In this document: one piece after another, positions 1-8,366 of the stretch
How positions within the stretch are numbered: position 1 is the stretch's first letter
Layout of the letters: each line of letters opens with the position of its first letter
Source of the DNA: Candidatus Bathyarchaeota archaeon
GTDB lineage: Archaea > Thermoproteota > Bathyarchaeia > Bathyarchaeales > Bathycorpusculaceae
Assembly: GCA_013388905.1 (NCBI GenBank)
Contig: JACAEI010000010.1
Span: 29,962-93,961 of the forward strand
Direction: 5' to 3'
DNA length: 64,000 nucleotides
Notes under the pieces: model-generated
What the model saw: only the letters and a program-made list of their open reading frames with translations
Told to the model about the DNA's origin: nothing
Databases searched by the model: none
Position numbers and translations under genes: made by a program

Positions 1-2715
1 ACCAGTCTTTTGACCACCTACTTCAGTGTAAACTGGCGTTGCCCCGTCAAACGTAGCGACGGCGCCGCTCCAGCTTAAATCTAATGCGTAAGTGAATTGT
101 TTTGAAGCCAGCGTTATTGGAAGCAACTCTATGAGTCTGTCAGTGGAATTTGAAACTTTGAGGGCTCCAGTCTTGCCTCCTGCGATAGTATCGAAGAAAT
201 ATAGCATTGTATTTGCTTCGTCTGTAAACATTATTCCCGCTCCTTTTGTTTCTGTTATGAATTGGCTCCAGTGATGTGCCCAATTGGAAGCTGTTAAATT
301 GGAGAATGTGCCTGTTATGCTTGAAACTATTGGAAGCCCGTTTGATGTTCCGTTTTCGGTTCGCGGTTGCCCTGTTGAAGCTTTTAGCCTGATTAAGCAT
401 AAGTCTGCGATGTTTCTGCTCTGTTGCGAGTTTACAAACATTAGTCTCAACTGGTACGTGTAGTAAGATACGTTAGCTGGTAATGTTATCACGATGTGCG
501 TGTAGAAGTTTGGACTGTTGTCGACTCCACCACTGTACTCTGCTTCTTGTTGCACGATGTCTCTGATTATGCCGTGATGAATTGTGTATGCTGGAGCTGA
601 TCCGTAAACTGGGTATTCATTATTGATGCGGAGAAAATCTGCCTTCGTTTTAACGCTCCCTGCGACGGAAGTCAGCCAACCATCAAAAACTACGTAAAGT
701 CTGACTCTTCTTATATAAACGTTTGAAGCGGAACCACCAGACTGTCGATATCTCACATCAATGCTCAAATTGTTGATTTTTGTCCGATTAGTAATGATTG
801 AAGTAATGTCATAATACCTCCAGTTGTAACTGCTTTGGGGAGTTATGGTATAAGGACCGTAAATTGTCGTGTCGTCATTTATTCTGAAATCAAAGTAATC
901 GTCGCTTCCATCCCGTCTGCATTCAAATTCTATTCTGATAGTTGTTATGGCTGATAAGGCTGAAATCTGACCGCCTGTAAGGTCTTGGAAAGTAAACCAT
1001 CCTTCTCTCTGATTATTTATATTGTGACTAATGTAGTTGGATGTGTCATCGTTTAGGTATGGTGTTGTTCCATACTCGCTCCATGAAGTGTAGGTGAAGT
1101 CAAAATTGTCCACATAAAGATAGTTATCTCCTTTAATGACAAGTGCTACTCTGTTGTTTGTTAAGATTCCATTAGCTGGATCATCGTTTGTAAAATATCT
1201 ATTTGTGTATGCGAATGGTGTTTGCTTCGCCTTGTCGCTTCCATTCCACCATAAAGTTATCTTTGAAACTTTGCTGTTTACAAGAAATACCAACATTGTT
1301 CTGCTACTGAAGACACTTGCGTTGTTCGCTAAACCTAGCGGAATCTTGTAATCTAACGTCCAATCTTCAACTTGAAACGGCACTTCTCGATCTATACCAT
1401 TTATGGTTTGGTTTAAATAAATCGATCTTATTGGTATAGGCAGAATCGGCTTGGCTTCCGTAGTTAACTGCAAGTTTTGACCAAGCCACCTTATTGTGCC
1501 GTTTTGTAACAATTCTACAACTATATTTTCATCTGGAATAGTGGAATAATCTCCCGCAACTTCTATTACTACTGTGACGTAGATTGCATCAACATAAGCA
1601 TCTTCAGAAGCGCCATTATCGTTGTTTATGAATTGTATGTCGGTCGTGTTAAGGTTGCTCCAAGTCCAAGAGGCTCTTAAGCTGGTAGCGTTATAAGACG
1701 CTTTTAGTGGTGAGTTGGCGGTTCCGCCTTGTGCCAAACTGCCTATGGTGATCCATGCGCCTCCATCCAGCCGATAATACCAATCTAAAGTTCCAGAAAC
1801 TGTTCCATAATAGGTGATGTTGAAATATACTTTCTTGATTGTCCCTGTTCCTCCCTGATAATCCGTAACTGTGCATGTAGCATCTTTTCCAAGTGTTGCA
1901 TAGTTTTTGTCTGGAGCGCCTAAGATTGGCGGGGGGCTTCCAGCAACAGCATATTTGGTTTGAAAACGTTGAGTCCATGATAATGTGTAGACATAACTGC
2001 TGAATGATGACGCAACAACGATTATGCCTCTGGGATCTTCAACTTGAACGAAGTAAGAGTATGGGTCAACACCGGATGGAATGTCTATGAGGTATGTGCC
2101 GTTTGCAAATGCTACGGGTTCAGTGCTCGGGTTGATTAGCTCCCATTGCAAGTCCGAACCTATATACCGATAAAATTTGAAGTTACGTTTTCCAAGGTTT
2201 ACGAGCGGTTCGCCTTCATCTTTGATTACTACAAGCTGTGTCTGATTTTCAGTTGTTGTATCTTTTACTTGCACTGTTAATTTGCTGGATGTCGCATATG
2301 TTATTCCATAGATTCCCATACCAGTCAAGCTATAGTTTACAGCCAAGTTTCCAGTGCTGTAGCTTGTGTTTGCAAACCAGTACGTGTACATGTCTGTTTC
2401 AGTAACATTAAAGGATGTTCCCCATTCTGGATGCATATTTGCAATGTTAACTAATCCGCTGTGGAGATAATTTGTAGCTAACATTTTTGCATATGTCGAG
2501 TTTCCAGTAACTTGCAACACTGACCCATAATAGCCTATAGTGAAGCCTAAAATCTGTTTCAATGCAAGATTCGTTTCATCAATTGCGCTTAAAACTTGAG
2601 GTTGATCTTGAATTGGGCTGTTGCGTATTGTGGAATAAGTAACTACAACTGTGGCTATGAGGATTATCGCAACAAGCAGCGCCGCAATGATCGAAAACTG
2701 CCCTTTCCGATTCAA
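1..2715 (-). CDS. Large pilin-like secreted protein, last gene of pilus operon (partial, C-terminus off window)
   Basis: The minus-strand frame is open from a TTG at 2713-2715 to the left edge, giving 905 codons without a stop; the C-terminus is missing. The start is supported by GGAGGTG about 9 nt upstream, inside the end of the preceding gene. The protein begins MNRKGQFSIIAALLVAIIL, a short basic stretch then one hydrophobic helix, like archaeal class III (prepilin) signal segments. The rest is Thr/Asn/Ser/Tyr-rich, beta-type, with many N-glycosylation sequons and no further obvious membrane segment, so it should lie outside the cell. It follows two other long single-anchor proteins with only 3 nt between genes, which points to a structural or tip subunit of the pilus-like machine. 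I do not recognise the extracellular domains. Known: such genes sit in archaeal Tad/type IV pilus loci. Inferred: role as minor pilin or adhesin. Confidence 0.75.
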   Translation of the reverse strand, partial: MNRKGQFSIIAALLVAIILIATVVVTYSTIRNSPIQDQPQVLSAIDETNLALKQILGFTIGYYGSVLQVTGNSTYAKMLATNYLHSGLVNIANMHPEWGTSFNVTETDMYTYWFANTSYSTGNLAVNYSLTGMGIYGITYATSSKLTVQVKDTTTENQTQLVVIKDEGEPLVNLGKRNFKFYRYIGSDLQWELINPSTEPVAFANGTYLIDIPSGVDPYSYFVQVEDPRGIIVVASSFSSYVYTLSWTQRFQTKYAVAGSPPPILGAPDKNYATLGKDATCTVTDYQGGTGTIKKVYFNITYYGTVSGTLDWYYRLDGGAWITIGSLAQGGTANSPLKASYNATSLRASWTWSNLNTTDIQFINNDNGASEDAYVDAIYVTVVIEVAGDYSTIPDENIVVELLQNGTIRWLGQNLQLTTEAKPILPIPIRSIYLNQTINGIDREVPFQVEDWTLDYKIPLGLANNASVFSSRTMLVFLVNSKVSKITLWWNGSDKAKQTPFAYTNRYFTNDDPANGILTNNRVALVIKGDNYLYVDNFDFTYTSWSEYGTTPYLNDDTSNYISHNINNQREGWFTFQDLTGGQISALSAITTIRIEFECRRDGSDDYFDFRINDDTTIYGPYTITPQSSYNWRYYDITSIITNRTKINNLSIDVRYRQSGGSASNVYIRRVRLYVVFDGWLTSVAGSVKTKADFLRINNEYPVYGSAPAYTIHHGIIRDIVQQEAEYSGGVDNSPNFYTHIVITLPANVSYYTYQLRLMFVNSQQSRNIADLCLIRLKASTGQPRTENGTSNGLPIVSSITGTFSNLTASNWAHHWSQFITETKGAGIMFTDEANTMLYFFDTIAGGKTGALKVSNSTDRLIELLPITLASKQFTYALDLSWSGAVATFDGATPVYTEVGGQKTG

Positions 2716-2718
2716 ACG

Positions 2719-4050
2719 CTACACACCTCCTACCAATCCAAGCTGCAAAACAACAAGCCTAGAAGTGCCATTAGCCGTATACTCTGAACGGTATAATCTA
2801 GGCTTATAATCACTTAAAAGGCCAACAGCCGTAAGTCTAATGTCAGGTGTTCTCGCTAAACCCAGAGAAAAAAGAGAACCTGTGACGTTATTATCGCCAA
2901 CAGCCACATGTCTGTAAATTGCTCCTGGTATCAAGTTATCTACTTGGTTGAATACATATGTACTAATAGTTAGATGGTATGTAGTTGTTACTGACGATGG
3001 TAAAGCTCTTGTGGCTGTCTGATAAGACGCGGGATAAATACCATAATAGTTTGAATAATATAATGCTGCAGGTGACAAATAGACTACTCCTGGGCTTCCT
3101 GTAATCCATGTAGAATCGTATGAGTATGCCTGATTATCCAATCCCCTCAGAAAAGCATTAAGTCCTGCTGCTCCCACACTTCTCATTCCATAAATGCCCC
3201 AGTTGTTATGGTATGTCGGAAACAAGTCTATATTAGATACATAATATAGCGGATAGCCTACTATGCTGACCCAAGTCCAATTATACTGACGCACTCGTTG
3301 ACCTAGGGTATAACAGTATAATGCATAAGAGCCTGCCGAAGCGTCGTATCCAACGCCGGTGCTTGCATAGTATCCTGAAGGTATTGGCACTGCTTCACCG
3401 AAAGTGTTTATCACCACTGCGTCTTGCAATTTTTCTCCCTGCATTGTTGTGCCATTCAATATCTGTCCGAGTTGCGCCGTGCTCTGAATCATTATCGTGT
3501 TTTGAAAGTACGGTGACAACAGGTTGTAAAGGTCTTTTGCGAGATTTTGAGCTGTATAGCCTGTAATCCACCATCCGTTTGCATTGCTACAATTCAATAT
3601 GTATAGTGTTCCGCCGCTTCCATGTACACCAATTTTTTCTGGGATAACATTAAACGTCACATTTGAAGAAGCAACTAGATAAGATGAAGCGTCAGAGCCT
3701 ACACCTAAGCTTTCAGCGTTTGCGATTGATTTTATACGAGTGTATAACATGGTTCCGCCAGTTTGCACTTCATAAACTGTTAGATTGTAAACCATGTTTG
3801 GTGGTAAACTAGCGGAAAGCGCTATCTGAAGTTGACTCCATGCTGAATCATTTAATGGTTTGAAAACTGTTTCGCTTAACCCGTAATTCACGTCTAAAGT
3901 TTGAAGAGTTGTTAACGCAAGTCTCCTAAGGTTTAGTGGTGAAACCTGCCGCGGGTGAGGTAAGACCGCAAAGAAGGAGGATATTATGAAGGCTGTGGTT
4001 ATGATCATTATTACGAGAAATATTTCAATTGTCCGCATCATTTCAGCCAA
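2719..4050 (-). CDS. Pilin-like protein with N-terminal membrane anchor
   Basis: 443 residues. It opens MAEMMRTIEIFLVIMIITTAFIISSFFAVL, one transmembrane helix right at the N-terminus, followed by about 410 residues of Tyr/Ser/Asn/Thr-rich extracellular sequence with several N-x-S/T sequons. This layout (short head, one helix, large beta-rich body) fits a pseudopilin or pilus-associated subunit, but no domain family is recognisable by eye. Its start overlaps the end of the upstream gene by 8 nt and its stop lies 3 nt before the next gene's TTG start, so translation is probably coupled across the operon. It is far larger than usual archaeal pilins (100-200 residues). The function as a pilus component is inferred from position and topology only. 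Confidence 0.8.
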   Translation of the reverse strand: MAEMMRTIEIFLVIMIITTAFIISSFFAVLPHPRQVSPLNLRRLALTTLQTLDVNYGLSETVFKPLNDSAWSQLQIALSASLPPNMVYNLTVYEVQTGGTMLYTRIKSIANAESLGVGSDASSYLVASSNVTFNVIPEKIGVHGSGGTLYILNCSNANGWWITGYTAQNLAKDLYNLLSPYFQNTIMIQSTAQLGQILNGTTMQGEKLQDAVVINTFGEAVPIPSGYYASTGVGYDASAGSYALYCYTLGQRVRQYNWTWVSIVGYPLYYVSNIDLFPTYHNNWGIYGMRSVGAAGLNAFLRGLDNQAYSYDSTWITGSPGVVYLSPAALYYSNYYGIYPASYQTATRALPSSVTTTYHLTISTYVFNQVDNLIPGAIYRHVAVGDNNVTGSLFSLGLARTPDIRLTAVGLLSDYKPRLYRSEYTANGTSRLVVLQLGLVGGV

Positions 4051-5266
4051 TCACCCTAAAACCTTCTAAGCTCCATAAGGCAAGTTTTGCTTGGTAAGCG
4101 ACGTCGTTGACTATGACTTGGCGTATCTCTGTTGCGACCCACTCTTTAACGAATGGACTTTCACCGAATGTCACTGGAAAAGATAGTGAACTTATTCCCC
4201 ATGGCATAATAACAATGCCGCCTTCCACTGCACTCTTTTTATAGGTTATTATCAAAATTCCCGGATTGTAGGTTGGAATTGTGACGTTCTGATAGGGTTT
4301 TCCTTCACCATAATTGACTCTACCAATTTTACCTGTGCCTAAGGGCATTTCTCGTAGAGTAAAGTCTTCTGTTAACAGCACGAAAGTAGCATTGTATGAT
4401 ATTTCAGCTTCTGGTGGTCCGTAATAGTGCACATCATAGCTGTGGGCTATGATAACCCTTCTTGTCCCTAGGTCATCAATGAATGGAATTACATATTGCT
4501 TATCGGAAGTTACTCTCTCATGATAACCTACCCCTACAAGTCCGCTGAAATAAGCGTATGCTATAAAAGCGTAAGAAGTCTGAGTGCTGGTAATTTCTGA
4601 AAATTGCAGTAGGACTGAACCAGTGTCATCTGTACTAGCAATGCCATACTTTGCAGTGTAAGATGGGTAGGCTCCGCCTCCAGATAAAGAAACTGTTATA
4701 AGACAATAGCTTACAGCCGCATTTGCCAGTGGAAATCCGGTTCCAGAGACATTAACAGCTATTTTTAGGGGATTTGCTGCTTGGGCCTCTCTAACTGAAA
4801 CCGTTATTACTGGTGTTATGGTCAGTTGAAAACCATATGAGCCGTTTATTCCAAGAAGTTTGAGTGCTGTTGAATAGTTAATGGTTTTAGTGTAAGGCAC
4901 AAGCAGATAATTGCCAAATCCCATAGTTATATTGCTATAATACAATCCAGTCTTAGGATAGTAAACCGGTGTTCCTGTCGAAGAACGTAACCGCATGAGA
5001 GAAAAAGGACTAAGCCTATATTGCGTAAATTCTGGATCTTGCAGTCCGAAACCTGTTGGAGTGACATTGCTTGTTCCCCAATTTATCGGAATTCCCGGGT
5101 TCAGCAGCATGTTGTCTAGCAAGTCACTTGCTTTTGTTGCAAGGTTTCTATGTCGCTGATACAACATCGCTGTTTGAAGGGTATGATTGAAAAGGCTTAT
5201 GAAAAGCACCATGGCGCCTATAAACACTGTCACCGAGATCAAGTGGTCAATAGTTGAACCCGCCAT
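4043..5266 (-). CDS. Pilin-like protein with N-terminal membrane anchor
   Basis: 407 residues. The N-terminus (MAGSTIDHLISVTVFIGAMV...) carries one hydrophobic helix at about residues 8-30, then a long extracellular part with N-glycosylation sequons and an Ig-like stretch around residues 150-230. The helix is followed by a heptad-like QRHRNLATKASDLLDNMLLN segment, as in the N-terminal alpha helix of pseudopilins. An ATG at 5264-5266 is preceded by GGAGGACATGAATT, a good ribosome site. It sits between the TadE-like gene (18 nt upstream) and another large pilin-like gene (8-nt overlap). Inferred role: minor pilin or tip component; no specific family recognised. Confidence 0.8.
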   Translation of the reverse strand: MAGSTIDHLISVTVFIGAMVLFISLFNHTLQTAMLYQRHRNLATKASDLLDNMLLNPGIPINWGTSNVTPTGFGLQDPEFTQYRLSPFSLMRLRSSTGTPVYYPKTGLYYSNITMGFGNYLLVPYTKTINYSTALKLLGINGSYGFQLTITPVITVSVREAQAANPLKIAVNVSGTGFPLANAAVSYCLITVSLSGGGAYPSYTAKYGIASTDDTGSVLLQFSEITSTQTSYAFIAYAYFSGLVGVGYHERVTSDKQYVIPFIDDLGTRRVIIAHSYDVHYYGPPEAEISYNATFVLLTEDFTLREMPLGTGKIGRVNYGEGKPYQNVTIPTYNPGILIITYKKSAVEGGIVIMPWGISSLSFPVTFGESPFVKEWVATEIRQVIVNDVAYQAKLALWSLEGFRVIG

Positions 5267-5284
5267 AATTCATGTCCTCCTTTT

Positions 5285-5767
5285 TTATCCTCCGAAGGAC
5301 AGCCTTATCGTTCCATTGGCGAGTTTTTCAGCGTTTATGCAAGCGTTTGTGGAGTTGCTTCTGAAAGTGGATTCTTGCCACTGGACGTTTGGACCCAGAA
5401 TAACCTTTGTAGTGGAGAAAATGTTGAAAGTTCCTAGTCTAAGTGTAATTGTCAGAATTTTGCTCGAGTTTAGAGTTGGGTCTAATACTGTCGTTAGCGT
5501 TGCTGTTCCATTGTAAGGCTGGTTCTCTATAAAAGGCGGAACATTCGCCTTTTGCGTTACATTCCCAGCGGAAATTGTCTGATGGTTTAGTGAGAAATAT
5601 ATCTGCTGTATTGTACTGCCAAGATGGCTTCCTGCTTCTTGAAGAGCAAGTGTCCTACGGGAATCTACCCAGATGTTCATGAGCCAGTTTGCCGAAAGAG
5701 GAAAGAGGAAAATCTGTAGGATAAGAATTGGAACCATAATGACATATTCGATAGTTATATGTGGCAT
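5285..5767 (-). CDS. TadE-like pseudopilin
   Basis: 160 residues. The N-terminus MPHITIEYVIMVPILILQIFLF has a Glu directly before or at the start of the hydrophobic helix and continues into an amphipathic helix (VDSRRTLALQEAGSHLGS), the layout of TadE/TadF-type pseudopilins (known: Glu at the start of the helix is important for pilin assembly). The C-terminal 90 residues are beta-rich with several N-x-S/T sequons. It lies 22 nt after the canonical pilin and 18 nt before a large pilin-like gene. Likely a minor pilin that primes or tunes assembly; this is family-level inference from the N-terminus and operon context. Confidence 0.75.
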   Translation of the reverse strand: MPHITIEYVIMVPILILQIFLFPLSANWLMNIWVDSRRTLALQEAGSHLGSTIQQIYFSLNHQTISAGNVTQKANVPPFIENQPYNGTATLTTVLDPTLNSSKILTITLRLGTFNIFSTTKVILGPNVQWQESTFRSNSTNACINAEKLANGTIRLSFGG

Positions 5768-5789
5768 GCATAATCCTCCTTGGCAACAT

Positions 5790-6650
5790 CTAGAGATGTA
5801 TCCCTAATGATACAATCACCTCTCCAGTGTAAAACTCGATGATAGAGCCATCAGGGATATCTACTTCTTCCGTTATGCTGTCAAAATTGAAGAAACTTGA
5901 GTCAAATCCTAAACTAGACTTTGGAAAAGAAGCATCTATTCGAATCGAGTTTATGCTTACATCAGTTTTAACTGAAACAGTTTTTCCCGTAAGCGTTACG
6001 GACTGCGAAAGGCGTGGATGAGTTCCCGAAGAAAGAACAGGCAAATAGAATTTGAAATAATTCTTCACTTCTTCACCAGTAGATATTGTCGAATTTAGCA
6101 TCCTTATAGTTGGGGCGACAACGATACGGATGTAATTGCCATCATTCATTGGCAGTTTTTCCATAATATAGATGTTGCTTATTGGAGCTGAGGCTCCTAT
6201 CTGAAGAAAAGAACTGTCTGTAGAGGGAAATATACGCTCGTAATAGTTGTTTGCAATTGTGTATTTGCTTACTGGCATGTTGAACAGAAGGATCCCTGCG
6301 TTGTAATTGGTAAGATAAACGTATCCTCCACCCTTGTTCACGTAAACAGTATAAGTTAAAGCCGCGGATTCAAAGTTCACTTGTCCAAATTTGCTTGCAT
6401 ATCGAATTGTCTGTGTGCGTCCAATAGTCCATGCTACATCATCTATCTGAAGTCCAACTGTTTGAGTAAACTGTTTCATGGCGCTGAACTCGTTCTCTGC
6501 TAATCGGGCGTCCAAGAAATTATTCGCAAATACAATAGTTACAAGGAGAAGCGTAACGACAGCGCTTGTTAGTATAACTGTGGAGATGGCTGGGCTAATT
6601 GCTCTCCTATTTTTTCTTAAGCTGTGAAGCGAAGCTCTTTTTTTGACCAT
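5790..6650 (-). CDS. Archaeal type IV pilin (Pilin_N type)
   Basis: 286 residues. The N-terminal region is basic, then reads RRAISPAISTVILTSAVVTLLLVTIVFANN. This is the classic archaeal pilin/archaellin class III signal: basic residues, cleavage near RRA|ISP, then a hydrophobic helix that forms the filament core. The remaining 240 residues are an extracellular head with scattered sequons. It starts 6 nt downstream of the platform gene, so it is in the same transcript as the ATPase. Probably the main or a major subunit of the filament. A prepilin peptidase (PibD/FlaK) is not in this window and must be encoded elsewhere. Confidence 0.85.
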   Translation of the reverse strand: MVKKRASLHSLRKNRRAISPAISTVILTSAVVTLLLVTIVFANNFLDARLAENEFSAMKQFTQTVGLQIDDVAWTIGRTQTIRYASKFGQVNFESAALTYTVYVNKGGGYVYLTNYNAGILLFNMPVSKYTIANNYYERIFPSTDSSFLQIGASAPISNIYIMEKLPMNDGNYIRIVVAPTIRMLNSTISTGEEVKNYFKFYLPVLSSGTHPRLSQSVTLTGKTVSVKTDVSINSIRIDASFPKSSLGFDSSFFNFDSITEEVDIPDGSIIEFYTGEVIVSLGIHL

Positions 6651-6656
6651 TTTTTC

Positions 6657-8366
6657 TCACGGTCCAAATTTTATAAACGCGGGCACAAGCTTCGCAGCTA
6701 AAATGGCTATTATGACTAGAAGAGCTGCATGTTTGAAACCTGCTGCTATGGATTCTTCGCTTATTTTGCCAGCCACTATGCCTATGAGATAACTATGGAA
6801 AATAGCTGATGTCACGAACGTTGTTATCATTGGACTTAAGTCCCTTACCTCACCAGTTGTTGAGGGAGCGACTCCGAGGGTTCCTGTGGTGAATCCTATC
6901 ATCATTGTTGTCGTTGCAACAAGCAAAATGGCAGCAAAGTAGGGCATCAATATGTAGGGGCGAACAGCCATCTTCTTCTCCTTTTCAACTTCTTGAGTTA
7001 AGTTATTGAACCTTGCTAGCGACTCAATCATTGCAATTGTTCCACCACCCACATCTATTGTTTCCACCAGCAGAAACATGACAATCTGCGCCATCCAACT
7101 TCGCATGCGTTTAACAAAGTCCATTATCACTTTTCTTACGGGGACTCCCCAAGAAATCTCGGAGCTTATTTTTCGCAATTCTTTACCAAATTCGCCATAG
7201 TCACGGTTACTAAGACTCTCAATACATTTTTCAGGTGATAAACCTGTTTTTCTAACTTCTGTCAAGTCTCTGAGAAAGCTGTTAATGCCTTGTTCAATGC
7301 TTGCCTTTTTCTTTGAGAGTTTGCTGTTAACTATTGCGGCTGGTGCTGTTGCAATAAATAGGGTTATTGCGATTGCCACAGGCAAATCGATTATTGTTTG
7401 GAATGAGCCGAAGAAGGGCACTTGCATGTATCCCATGAAATTTGTCAGTAACAGAAATACTATGATGCTTATAATGCTGCAGACTCCAAAGACTTTGTAA
7501 GGACGCATCTCTACGACTGGAGTTTTAGGTTGCATACTATGCGCTAGATAAATGAACATCAGCGAAAGCATGGGCGTAAATACGTAGGTGTAGAGAATTA
7601 TGCTTGAGAAATTTGACATTCCTATGCTGTAAATGGATTCTACGCTGAACAGGATATAGAAGCAAAGAGACATCAAGACCATTACAATTATGAAAGTTTC
7701 TAAAAGCATACCAAGCCTCTCTGCCGCTGCTTTAACTCTTAAGGCTCTGGTTTTGAAAATGTCTTCAGCTTTTCTCTCAAGAAAATGCCCAATATCACCA
7801 CCTATGATGACTGTTGAGGCGTAGCCGGAGAGAAAATCTTTGAAAACATCTAGCGGGTTTTTCTTTGCTGCATTTTCGATTGCTGAAAGCGGATCTATTC
7901 CAAAGATTTCAACGTCTTTTATAATTTCTCTTGCCTCACTTCTCATTGCTGGCATCAACTCGACTTCTGCAAGACGTTTGAAACTCGTATAGGGCGCTAT
8001 GCCTCCTGAAGCCATAACACTGATGTAGGCTGACGCGAAGGGCATCTCTCTTTCCAAGTTGCTTGCCCTTTCGCCTGCTCTAGACATGGGTATCAGCAGA
8101 AAGCCTATCATTACATAGAAGGGAATTGGCACTAGGAATATGATCGGAATAAAGCCGAAAAGATATAAGAGAATTATAGCTATTATCGAAGCTGGAAGCG
8201 TTAAGATAGCGGTGAAAAGCATTAGTGAAACATAGGTTTCAGGGTAAATCTTGATCTTTGCCCTTTCTAGATAGTCTTTAAACTCAAAAATGTTTTTCAG
8301 AAAGGATGGTGCTATCCTTCCGAAGATGCGGAATGACCAAGCCTCAAGGGTTTCCAGAATGGGCAA
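6657..8366 (-). CDS. Archaeal pilus platform membrane protein, TadC/FlaJ-like with two T2SSF domains
   Basis: 569 residues. Two copies of the T2SSF (GspF/TadC) fold can be seen: one around residues 100-240 (MPFASAYISVMASGG...GGDIGHFLERKAEDIF) and one around 370-480 (INSFLRDLTEVRKTGLSPEK...ETIDVGGGTIAMIESLARF). They are separated and followed by groups of transmembrane helices (about residues 45-95, 220-330, 470-565). Known: this inner-membrane platform couples the ATPase to pilin extrusion. Its first codons overlap the end of the ATPase gene by 23 nt, a strong sign of co-translation. The doubled T2SSF layout is that of archaeal FlaJ/TadC relatives rather than single bacterial TadB or TadC. 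Confidence 0.93.
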   Translation of the reverse strand: MPILETLEAWSFRIFGRIAPSFLKNIFEFKDYLERAKIKIYPETYVSLMLFTAILTLPASIIAIILLYLFGFIPIIFLVPIPFYVMIGFLLIPMSRAGERASNLEREMPFASAYISVMASGGIAPYTSFKRLAEVELMPAMRSEAREIIKDVEIFGIDPLSAIENAAKKNPLDVFKDFLSGYASTVIIGGDIGHFLERKAEDIFKTRALRVKAAAERLGMLLETFIIVMVLMSLCFYILFSVESIYSIGMSNFSSIILYTYVFTPMLSLMFIYLAHSMQPKTPVVEMRPYKVFGVCSIISIIVFLLLTNFMGYMQVPFFGSFQTIIDLPVAIAITLFIATAPAAIVNSKLSKKKASIEQGINSFLRDLTEVRKTGLSPEKCIESLSNRDYGEFGKELRKISSEISWGVPVRKVIMDFVKRMRSWMAQIVMFLLVETIDVGGGTIAMIESLARFNNLTQEVEKEKKMAVRPYILMPYFAAILLVATTTMMIGFTTGTLGVAPSTTGEVRDLSPMITTFVTSAIFHSYLIGIVAGKISEESIAAGFKHAALLVIIAILAAKLVPAFIKFGP

